NCBI GenBank assembly: GCA_937925595.1 | Contig: CALALQ010000144.1 | Coordinates: 1-12,013, forward strand | Reading direction: 5' to 3' | DNA length: 12,013 nt | DNA from: an uncultured Demequina sp. | GTDB lineage: Bacteria; Actinomycetota; Actinomycetes; Actinomycetales; Demequinaceae | Part shown: in pieces, positions 6,546 through 12,013 of the stretch | How positions within the stretch are numbered: the stretch's first letter is position 1 | How the letters are laid out: the number at the start of each line of letters is the position of its first letter | Made by a program: the position numbers and the translations under genes | The notes under the pieces: generated by a model | The model's database searches: none | What the model was told of the DNA's origin: nothing | Seen by the model: the letters and a program-made list of their open reading frames with translations, nothing else

Positions 6546-7586
6546 TCAGCCCGCGACGACGTGCGCGAGCTCGGCCGCGATCGACACGGAGACCTCGTCG
6601 CCCGGCCGCAGGCCCGACACCGACGGCACCTCCGCGTGCAGCGTCAGCGCGCCCGCGCGCACGATCACCTCGCTGCGCGCGCCCACCGGCCGCCGCGCCT
6701 CGACCGTTCCGACGACGCCGAGGGAGGCGGCATCCGGTCGGTCGTCCACCCGCACGTCCTCCTGCCGGAAGACGAGGGTCGCGGGCCCGTCGGCGAGGCC
6801 CGTCGCGGCGACCTCACCGAGCGCGCTGCGATGGATGCCGCCGCGCACCTCTCCCGGGACGGCGTTGCGCGTGCCCATGAGCTCGGCCGCGCGCAGACTC
6901 CCCGGGCGGCGGTAGGCCTCGACGACCGTGCCCTCGTGCAGCAGGCGGCCGTGCTCGACCAGCGCGATGCGATCGGCGACCCGCGCGGCTTCATCGCGGT
7001 CGTGCGTGACGAGCAGGATCGTCGGGGCGACGTCGGCGCGCACCGCTTCGAGCAGATCGTGCATGTCGGCCCGCAGCGCCGAGTCGAGCGCGCTGAACGG
7101 TTCGTCCAGCAGCAGCACGGCGGGCTCGGCGGCGAGGGCGCGAGCGATCGCGACGCGCTGCTCCTGCCCGCCCGACAGCTCCCCGACCCGGCGTCGGCCG
7201 TACCCGGCGAGCCGCACGGTGTCGAGGTAGCGCTCGGCGCGCTCGCGGGCGCGGGCACGCGGCATCCCCGACACCCGGTCTGAGAACGCGACGTTGTCGA
7301 GCACCGACAGGTGCGGGAACAGCAGGGAGCGCTGGAAGACCATGCCGACGCCGCGCTGCTCGGCGGCGACGGCGGCGACGTCGCGGCCGGCGATCGCAAC
7401 CGTGCCGCGGTCGGGCGACTCGAGGCCGGCGATCACGCGCAGCAGCGTCGACTTGCCCGATCCGCTCGGGCCGAGCACCGCGGTGCAGGTTCCCGCGGCG
7501 ACCGTCAGCGACAGGTCGTCGAGGGCGGGGGCCGTCGAGGCGGCGAAGGTCTTGGTCAGTCCCGAGAGGACCAGGTCGGCGCTCAC
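6546..7586 (-). CDS. ABC importer ATP-binding subunit with TOBE domain (YnjD-like context)
   Basis: A 346-residue ATPase energises the importer formed with the two upstream permeases. Motifs seen: Walker A GPSGSGKST (39-47), Q-loop around Q85, signature LSGGQEQRVAIARAL (137-151), Walker B VLLLDE (157-162), D-loop SALD (165-168) and switch histidine in LLVTHD (191-196). Residues about 240-346 match a C-terminal TOBE-type regulatory or substrate-sensing domain, found in the iron, sulfate, polyamine and thiamine importer groups; the E. coli YnjD protein is shorter and lacks it. The start is the GTG at 7586-7584, whose GTGA overlaps the TGA of permease 2; AGAGG lies 7-8 nt upstream. It is the last gene of the operon. 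The signature has E142 where Q is more usual, a tolerated change. Confidence 0.9.
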   Translation of the reverse strand: MSADLVLSGLTKTFAASTAPALDDLSLTVAAGTCTAVLGPSGSGKSTLLRVIAGLESPDRGTVAIAGRDVAAVAAEQRGVGMVFQRSLLFPHLSVLDNVAFSDRVSGMPRARARERAERYLDTVRLAGYGRRRVGELSGGQEQRVAIARALAAEPAVLLLDEPFSALDSALRADMHDLLEAVRADVAPTILLVTHDRDEAARVADRIALVEHGRLLHEGTVVEAYRRPGSLRAAELMGTRNAVPGEVRGGIHRSALGEVAATGLADGPATLVFRQEDVRVDDRPDAASLGVVGTVEARRPVGARSEVIVRAGALTLHAEVPSVSGLRPGDEVSVSIAAELAHVVAG

Positions 7587-8416
7587 GCGCTCACCTCTTT
7601 CGACGAACGGGTGCGGCGGCGACCGAAGGCCAGCACGCCGACGAGCAGAAGGACGGGCGGGGCGACCGCCGAGAGCGACATCAGGGCGACCGCGGCGTCG
7701 TTGCCCAGCCCCGCGGCCGCCGAGGCGACGACGAGGGGCAGGGTGACGACCTCTCCCCCGCCGACGATGAGGGTGACGATGTAGTCGCTCCACGCCACGA
7801 GGAAGGCGAGGAACGCGGCGCGCGCGAGCGCCGGTGCGATCAGCGGAAGCTGCACGCGGCGCAGCACCTGCAGGCGCCCGGCACCGAGGAGGCGCGCCTC
7901 CTCTTCGTACGAGCGGTCGTACGCGCCGTAGGCGGTGCGCATCACGAACGCCGTGTACGGCAGCGCCATGACCGTCAGCACCATCGCCACCCCGACGAGC
8001 GAGGGCACGTGCGCGCGCAGCAGCACGACGTTGACGCCGAGAACCGCCGCGAACGGCGGCAGCGCGATCGGCGCGAGCAGCAGCACCGAGACGAACCGCG
8101 CCCCGGGAACGGCCCCGAAGGTGAGCGCGCGAGCGGCGAGCGCACCCAGCAGCGTGGCCGCGATCGCGACGACGACCCCGAGCACGAGCGAGCGGCCCAG
8201 AGCCGGCACCACGCCGAACGCGATCGCCTGATCGATCGAGCGGATGCCGAGAGCGGTGGGGAGCACGGACGGGAAGCTCCAGCGGTCGGCGAACGACCAC
8301 AGCACGAGCGGCAGCAGGGGCAGAGCGAACCACACCGCGAGGGCGACGGCGAGCAGTCGCCGCAGGGCCTTGCCGGCGCCGCGCGAGCGGGTGAGGGGAC
8401 TGTCGACGGCGGTCAT
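7583..8416 (-). CDS. ABC importer permease 2 (binding-protein-dependent transport, inner membrane)
   Basis: The 277-residue product begins at the ATG at 8416-8414, which overlaps the TGA of permease 1 (ATGA). It has about six membrane helices: roughly 21-42, 74-98, 108-133, 141-160, 197-217 and 247-265. The cytoplasmic EAA loop, EEEARLLGAGRLQVLRRVQL plus the following proline at 171-191, docks the ATPase. The domain is of the BPD_transp_1 class found in the molybdate, sulfate, polyamine and thiamine importer superfamily. In E. coli YnjC, to my recollection, both permease halves are fused in one protein of about 500 residues; here they are two genes. The basic cytoplasmic C-terminus ends at the GTGA overlap with the ATPase gene. 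Confidence 0.88.
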   Translation of the reverse strand: MTAVDSPLTRSRGAGKALRRLLAVALAVWFALPLLPLVLWSFADRWSFPSVLPTALGIRSIDQAIAFGVVPALGRSLVLGVVVAIAATLLGALAARALTFGAVPGARFVSVLLLAPIALPPFAAVLGVNVVLLRAHVPSLVGVAMVLTVMALPYTAFVMRTAYGAYDRSYEEEARLLGAGRLQVLRRVQLPLIAPALARAAFLAFLVAWSDYIVTLIVGGGEVVTLPLVVASAAAGLGNDAAVALMSLSAVAPPVLLLVGVLAFGRRRTRSSKEVSA

Positions 8417-9288
8417 CGCCACGCCGCCGTCCGCCGGAGCGCGGCGAAGGTCAGGGCCACCGCGGCGAGGGCGAGCACGCTCGTGACGAGGGCGACGGCC
8501 GCCGCCTCGGGCCGCGAGTCGAGCGACACGCCCTGGAACAGGCGCACCGCGAGCACGGGCAGCGGCTCGGGCGAGGTGCGTCCGAGCAACCACAGCACCT
8601 CATACGACCCGAGCGCGTAGACGAAGCTGATCGCCGCTCCGATGAGGATCGTCGGCGCCGTCAACGGCAGCAGCACGTGACGGAAGCGCTGCGCGCGACC
8701 CGCGCCGAGCAGCGCCGCTGTCTCGTCGTAGGTCTGGATGCGGGTCGCGAGCGTGCCCGTGACGATGAGGGCGATGAACGCCGACTCCTTCCACGCCAGC
8801 TCGACGATCGCGGCGCCCCAGAGCGGTCCGCCGACCCACGGCGCCCACGCCTCGGGAGGGATGCCGAGCAGGCGCGGCAGCACGCCGGCGTCCGACAGCA
8901 GCAGCCCCACGGTGGCGGCGGCGATGAGGTGCGGGATGGTGACGGTGAGGGTGCCGAGGGCGGCCACCGCGCGGCTGCTGCGCGTGCGCGAGACGATCAC
9001 GATCGCCGCGAGAGTGCCGATGACCACCGCCAGCACGGTGCTGACCGCCGCGACGCTGAGCGAGACCCCGACGGCGGCGAACAGCTCGCCCGGACGCGCG
9101 GTGAAGGCCTCGACCCCCGGGGTGGGCCGCCCCACCACCGGCAGCAGCCCGAACGCCTGCAGCGCCGTCGCCCCGATGCCGCCGCCCAGCACCACGAGCG
9201 AGAGCACGGCGGCGGGCAGCACCAGCAGCGCCCCGCGCAGCTTCTCGCGGGGCGAGCCGGCGCGCCGGGCGACGGGCGCCCAGGTCAC
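8413..9288 (-). CDS. ABC importer permease 1
   Basis: The 291-residue product starts at the GTG at 9288-9286, overlapping the TGA of the binding-protein gene (GTGA). The same frame is open for more than 2 kb upstream, but that part is arginine-rich antisense to other genes and is not coding. Helices are visible at about 19-46, 70-99, 105-122, 134-158, 202-226 and 262-285. The EAA loop is ETAALLGAGRAQRFRHVLLP (179-198). A large periplasmic loop after helix 1 (about 47-66) and the helix count fit the N-terminal half of YnjC-type permeases. It should form a heterodimer with the next gene product; the two share the EAA pattern but little other sequence. Confidence 0.87.
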   Translation of the reverse strand: MTWAPVARRAGSPREKLRGALLVLPAAVLSLVVLGGGIGATALQAFGLLPVVGRPTPGVEAFTARPGELFAAVGVSLSVAAVSTVLAVVIGTLAAIVIVSRTRSSRAVAALGTLTVTIPHLIAAATVGLLLSDAGVLPRLLGIPPEAWAPWVGGPLWGAAIVELAWKESAFIALIVTGTLATRIQTYDETAALLGAGRAQRFRHVLLPLTAPTILIGAAISFVYALGSYEVLWLLGRTSPEPLPVLAVRLFQGVSLDSRPEAAAVALVTSVLALAAVALTFAALRRTAAWR

Positions 9289-10529
9289 CGCGACAGCACG
9301 TTCTGCCGCCAGCCGTCGTCGAGTGCGGGGACCCATTCGGCGGCGAGCTCGCCGTGCGCGTTGCGCGAGAGCTCGTCGTACGGCGGCACGACGGGCGAGA
9401 CCGGCAGGGCGTCGAAGAGGGCGCGGTCCTCGGCCGACAGGGCGTTCAGGTCGAGCACGGGGAACTGCCCCCACACGTCGGGCTCGGCCTTCTTCGCCTG
9501 CTGCTCGGCCGACAGGGCGACGTTGGCGACGACCATCGCGCCCGCCGCAGCGTCGGAGTTGACGGGCAGGCCGAGGAAGCTGGCGTTGCCGACCGTTCCG
9601 TCCTCGAGCGTCAGCACCTTGGTCTGCGCGGGGTAGGTGCCGTCGGCGACGAGGCCCGTGAGCGTCGCCGGGCCGTAGGTCATGGTCATGTCGACCTGAC
9701 GGTCGGCGAACAGCTGACCGAGCTCGGTCTCGTTGGCGGGGTAGGTGTCGCCGCCGCGCCAGAGGTTCGGAGCGAGCGTGTCGAGACGGCTCCACAGGGC
9801 CGGCGTGAGCTCGTCGAAGGCGTCCTGCGAGAAGGCCGTGGGCACCTCGTCGGCTCCGCCCGACACGCTCGCGAGGGCTTCGCGCACGAACACCGAGCCG
9901 GTGAAGTCCGGCGGCGCGGGATACGTGAACCGACCGGGGTGAGCGTCGGCCCAGTCGAGCACCCCGGCGAGGGTGGTCGGCGGGTCGGGGATCGCCTCGG
10001 CGTTGTACGCCAGGGTGAACTGCGCCTTGTGCCACGGCGCCTCGCACCCGTCGACGGGCGTGCCGAAGTCGGACTGCAGCAGCGGGTCGTCGGCCGAGGT
10101 GTTCGCCATCGACGGCAGCATCCCGGTCCAGCCGCAGCGCCACGCCCCGGCCTCCTTGCCCGTGCGGAAGTTGTCGCCGTTGACCCACACCAGGTCGACG
10201 CTGCCGTCCTCCCGGCCGGCCTGCAGCTCGGTGAAGACGCGGTTCAGCGCGTCGCGGGTGTCGGTGACGGGAACGCGCTCGAGCGTCACGCCGTACTCCG
10301 CGACCGCGGGCGCGAGCACGTCGTCGATGTAGGCGTTGCCCTGGTCGTCGCCGCCGTACATCCACAGCTGCACGGTCTGACCCTTCGCGGCCGAGAGCAC
10401 GGCATCCCAGTCGGCGAACTCCGCCGTGTCGGGGGCCGCGGGCGCGGCGCAGCCGGCGAGGGCGAAGAGGGCGGATGCCGCGGCCACGGTGATCGCGGCG
10501 AGACGACGTCGGTGTCGAAGGGGGGTCAT
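9285..10529 (-). CDS. ABC importer substrate-binding lipoprotein (YnjB-like, COG4134 type)
   Basis: The 414-residue precursor has an arginine-rich n-region, a hydrophobic core and a lipobox LAGC with the lipidated cysteine at residue 27, so it is anchored outside the membrane. The ATG at 10529 is preceded by GAGGAG (10540-10535) at 5-nt spacing. Characteristic segments are QLWMYGGDDQGN near the N-terminus of the mature protein, DLVWVNGDNFRTGKEAGAW, GCEAPWHKAQFTLAYN, and GRFTYPAPPDFTGSVFVREA. I associate this set with the YnjB family of binding proteins and not with thiamine (ThiB), iron (FbpA) or polyamine (PotD) binding proteins, although all share the fold. The ligand is unknown. First gene of a four-gene operon with ATPase and permeases; start and promoter lie in the divergent region before the TVP38 gene. 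Confidence 0.88.
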   Translation of the reverse strand: MTPLRHRRRLAAITVAAASALFALAGCAAPAAPDTAEFADWDAVLSAAKGQTVQLWMYGGDDQGNAYIDDVLAPAVAEYGVTLERVPVTDTRDALNRVFTELQAGREDGSVDLVWVNGDNFRTGKEAGAWRCGWTGMLPSMANTSADDPLLQSDFGTPVDGCEAPWHKAQFTLAYNAEAIPDPPTTLAGVLDWADAHPGRFTYPAPPDFTGSVFVREALASVSGGADEVPTAFSQDAFDELTPALWSRLDTLAPNLWRGGDTYPANETELGQLFADRQVDMTMTYGPATLTGLVADGTYPAQTKVLTLEDGTVGNASFLGLPVNSDAAAGAMVVANVALSAEQQAKKAEPDVWGQFPVLDLNALSAEDRALFDALPVSPVVPPYDELSRNAHGELAAEWVPALDDGWRQNVLSR

Positions 10530-10540
10530 GGGGGCTCCTC

Positions 10541-10566
10541 GGTCGGGACCGGCGACCGCAGGTCGC
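10541..10566. promoter_or_regulatory. Dyad-rich candidate operator in the divergent region
   Basis: GCGACC-GCA-GGTCGC at 10552-10566 is a perfect 6-bp inverted repeat with a 3-nt centre. Next to it, GGTC-GG-GACC at 10541-10550 is a 4-bp dyad sharing the GGTC/GACC half. Both lie in the 73-bp gap between the importer operon and the TVP38 gene, just downstream of the inferred minus-strand start point. A repressor bound here could control both directions. No regulator gene is present in the window. Confidence 0.4.
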
Positions 10567-10575
10567 GTGCGGACT

Positions 10576-10582
10576 TAGGGTA
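10576..10582. promoter_or_regulatory. Possible overlapping divergent -10 elements
   Basis: On the plus strand TAGGGT (10576-10581) fits the TAnnnT form of an actinobacterial -10 box. On the minus strand TACCCT (10582-10577) fits it too. The plus element would start transcription near 10588, 15 nt before the ATG at 10603 and just before its ribosome site. No convincing -35 hexamer is visible in either direction, so this is weak. Confidence 0.28.
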
Positions 10583-10602
10583 TGGGAGGCGAGAGGGAAT
10601 CG

Positions 10603-11298
10603 ATGGAACCGGACCGAACCGACGCGCCCGCGCGCGGTGCGATGCGCCGACCCCTTCTCCGCCTGGTGCTTCTCGGTGTCTTCGTCGCCGTCGTCGCAAC
10701 GGTTGGTTTCGTCTTCGTCCCGCACGACGTCGAACAGATCCGCGCGTGGTCGACCCAGGTCGGCTGGACGGGTGTCGTGCTGTTCACGCTGCTGTACGCG
10801 GCGCTGACGTTGAGCCCCGCCCCGAAGAACGTCCTCGGCATCGCCGCCGGTCTGGTGTGGGGCTTCCCGGTGGCGTTCGCGATGGTCTACATCGGTGCGC
10901 TGCTCGGGGCCGCGGCATCCTTCCTGATCGGTCGCGCCCTCGGCCGCGAGGCCGTCGAACGCTTCACGGGGGCGCGGGTGGCCCGACTGGACGCCGCACT
11001 CGGGCGCCGCGGACTGCTCGCGGTGCTGAGCGCCCGGCTCATCCCGGTCATCCCGTTCACGCTGATCAACTACGGCGCCGGCCTGACCTCGGTGCGGCGC
11101 CGCGACTACGCGATCGGCACCGCGGTGGGCATCCTCCCGGGGTCGGCCGCGTACGTGGCGCTCGGCGCGTTCGGGTGGGAGCTGGGTCCCGGCTTCTGGA
11201 TCGCGCTGGCCGCGATCGGCGTGCTCGTGATCGGCGGACTCGTCGCGGGGGCGATCGTGCGCCGCCGTCGCGATCAGCGGGGAGTGCCCGGTGCTTGA
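10603..11298 (+). CDS. TVP38/TMEM64 family (DedA superfamily) membrane protein
   Basis: With the ATG at 10603 the product is 231 residues; AGAGGG ends 5 nt upstream. An in-frame ATG at 10582 lacks a ribosome site and would sit on the predicted -10 box. Hydrophobic segments lie at about 19-40, 54-71, 77-110, 137-156, 169-190 and 197-218. The conserved SNARE-associated/VTT core is clear: PAPKNVLGIAAGLVWG (72-87), an amphipathic R/G/E segment (111-134), and RLIPVIPFTLINYGAG with RRRDYAIGTAVGILPGSAAY to about 184. Members of this superfamily are linked to lipid scrambling or flipping, proton-coupled, in the cytoplasmic membrane; the exact substrate here is not known. The next gene starts 8 nt before its stop, so the two are translated together. 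E. coli YdjX and YdjZ are counterparts beside the ynj genes. Confidence 0.87.
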   Translation: MEPDRTDAPARGAMRRPLLRLVLLGVFVAVVATVGFVFVPHDVEQIRAWSTQVGWTGVVLFTLLYAALTLSPAPKNVLGIAAGLVWGFPVAFAMVYIGALLGAAASFLIGRALGREAVERFTGARVARLDAALGRRGLLAVLSARLIPVIPFTLINYGAGLTSVRRRDYAIGTAVGILPGSAAYVALGAFGWELGPGFWIALAAIGVLVIGGLVAGAIVRRRRDQRGVPGA

Positions 11299-11917
11299 TC
11301 GCACGATGCGCGCGGTGCTCTCGGGTCCCCTGGATGCCGCGGCCGCGGCCCTCGACCGTCCCGGGATCACGCCCGACCGGCTCACCGTCGCCGGACTCGT
11401 GCTCGCCCTGGCCTCGGCCGGTGCGGCCGCGGCGCAGTGGTGGGTCGTCGCCGTCGTGCTGTGGCTGCTGTCGCGGGTCGCCGACGGGCTCGACGGCACG
11501 CTCGCGCGGCGGCGGCGGGCGCGCGGCGAGGGCGGCGAGAGCGAGGCGGGCGGATTCCTCGACATCGCGGCCGACTTCATCGCCTACGGCGCCGGCGTCT
11601 TCGGCGTCGCGTGGGGGGCGACGGCGGCGTTCGGCATCCCGTGGTGGCCCTTCCTGCTCGTGCTGCTGACGTACTACGTCAACGGCACGGCGTTCCTGGC
11701 GTTCTCGTCGATCGCCGAACGGACGGGCCGCCGCATCGACGACGGGCGGTCGCTGTCGTTCCTCGGGCGCATCGCCGAGGGCACCGAGACGATCGTGGTG
11801 CACACCCTCTGGCTGCTGCTGCCGTTCTGGGCCGGGTGGATCGCCCTCGTATGGGGCGTGTTCGTCGGGATCAGCGCCGTGCAGCGGGTCGTCGCGGGGT
11901 ACCGCCTGCTGCGGTGA
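11291..11917 (+). CDS. CDP-alcohol phosphatidyltransferase family protein (YnjF-like)
   Basis: The 208-residue membrane enzyme starts at a GTG at 11291, inside the end of the TVP38 gene, with GGGGAG (11279-11284) 6 nt upstream. The catalytic signature is present: D65-x2-D68-G69-x2-A72-R73, then G87-x3-D91-x3-D95. These aspartates bind the metal ion and CDP-alcohol in the family reaction, which joins a phosphatidyl group to a small alcohol with loss of CMP. The spacer between R73 and G87 is 13 residues, longer than the usual 8-9, and is charged and glycine-rich. About six helices are visible (for example 33-49, 50-62, 98-115, 118-136, 168-184, 186-201). GGFLDIAADFIAYG and LGRIAEGTETIVVHTLW resemble the YnjF branch and not PgsA or PssA. 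The acceptor alcohol is unknown; the pairing with TVP38 suggests a lipid made and then moved. Confidence 0.88.
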   Translation: MLDRTMRAVLSGPLDAAAAALDRPGITPDRLTVAGLVLALASAGAAAAQWWVVAVVLWLLSRVADGLDGTLARRRRARGEGGESEAGGFLDIAADFIAYGAGVFGVAWGATAAFGIPWWPFLLVLLTYYVNGTAFLAFSSIAERTGRRIDDGRSLSFLGRIAEGTETIVVHTLWLLLPFWAGWIALVWGVFVGISAVQRVVAGYRLLR

Positions 11918-11920
11918 TCG

Positions 11921-11940
11921 CCGGGGCCCGGCGGCCCCGG
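11921..11940 (+). terminator. Terminator hairpin after the CDP-alcohol transferase gene
   Basis: CCGGGGCC (11921-11928) pairs exactly with GGCCCCGG (11933-11940) around a CGGC loop, 3 nt after the stop codon. The very GC-rich 8-bp stem has no T-run, as is usual in this group. Confidence 0.6.
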
Positions 11941-11947
11941 GAGCGCG

Positions 11948-11966
11948 CGACGCCGCGAAGGCGTCG
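11948..11966. terminator. Second hairpin downstream of the operon
   Basis: CGACGCC (11948-11954) and GGCGTCG (11960-11966) form a 7-bp stem with a GCGAA loop, followed at 11965-11976 by the self-palindrome CGACCCGGGTCG. It may be a backup terminator, or serve a gene arriving from the right beyond the window. The remaining bases to 12013 show no gene. Confidence 0.4.
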
Positions 11967-12013
11967 ACCCGGGTCGGGGCCGGGCGTCAGCCGCCGCCCT
12001 CGGGCCCGTGCCT

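Noticed and set aside
5047..6915. 622-codon plus-strand open frame overlapping radical SAM and ATPase genes
   Set aside because: Arginine/proline-rich shadow frame crossing a terminator region; no ribosome site.
7587..8333. Upstream extension of the ABC ATPase frame
   Set aside because: The extension is antisense-like arginine-rich sequence inside permease 2. Walker A lies 39 residues after the GTG at 7586, the normal distance.
9285..10529. Thiamine (ThiB) or ferric iron (FbpA) binding protein
   Set aside because: The key segments (VWVNGDNF, EAPWHKAQF, YPAPPDFTGS) resemble YnjB-type proteins more, and no thiamine riboswitch or iron-box-like site is visible upstream.
9289..11580. Very long minus-strand open frame continuing upstream of permease 1
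   Set aside because: Its translation is arginine-rich and antisense or out of frame to the binding protein, TVP38 and transferase genes. It is a by-product of high GC; the permease homology begins at the GTG at 9288.
9354..11669. 771-codon plus-strand open frame
   Set aside because: Shadow of the binding-protein, TVP38 and transferase genes, with composition typical of non-coding frames in high-GC DNA.

Overview
The window is from a high-GC actinobacterium. Codon use is strongly G/C-ending outside one segment, 4-nt NTGA gene overlaps are frequent, and the lipoprotein, permease and RHS proteins have an actinobacterial look. A Microbacteriaceae member, probably Microbacterium, is my best guess (inference, no search run). 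The window has two unlike parts.

Left part (about 151-4850) is a mosaic of lower-GC DNA inserted between GC-rich flanks. It holds a hypothetical ORF that looks like an orphan C-terminal domain (234-986), a gene-free stretch (987-1530), a small membrane PH-domain-like protein (1531-2007, minus), the C-terminal end of an RHS/YD-repeat polymorphic toxin (2145-3002, minus), and three tightly overlapping minus-strand genes: a coiled-coil protein (3033-3641), an HNH nuclease-like protein (3638-4129) and the C-terminal part of a TraD/VirD4-type conjugative coupling protein (4126-about 4866). I read this as the remnant of an integrative/conjugative or genomic island. A 9-bp direct repeat, GAGTTTCTG, lies at both composition boundaries (151-159 and 4842-4850).

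Right part (4964-11917) looks like ordinary chromosome. A radical SAM enzyme of unknown function (4964-6433, plus) faces a four-gene minus-strand ABC importer operon: lipoprotein binding protein (9285-10529), permease 1 (8413-9288), permease 2 (7583-8416) and ATPase (6546-7586). All four are chained by 4-nt overlaps. Divergent from it, across a 73-bp intergenic region with a clear dyad, are a TVP38/TMEM64 (DedA-superfamily) membrane protein (10603-11298) and a CDP-alcohol phosphatidyltransferase (11291-11917). The gene content matches the Escherichia coli ydjXYZ-ynjABCDEF neighbourhood (YnjB/YnjC/YnjD importer, YnjF CDP-alcohol transferase, YdjX/YdjZ TVP38 proteins), whose substrate and purpose are not established to my knowledge. 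This is the best candidate for an undescribed system here: an importer, a membrane-lipid or scramblase-like pair, and possibly a radical SAM enzyme working on one unknown compound.

Hairpins lie between the convergent radical SAM and ATPase genes and after the CDP-alcohol transferase. No rRNA, tRNA, CRISPR array or intact insertion sequence was seen.
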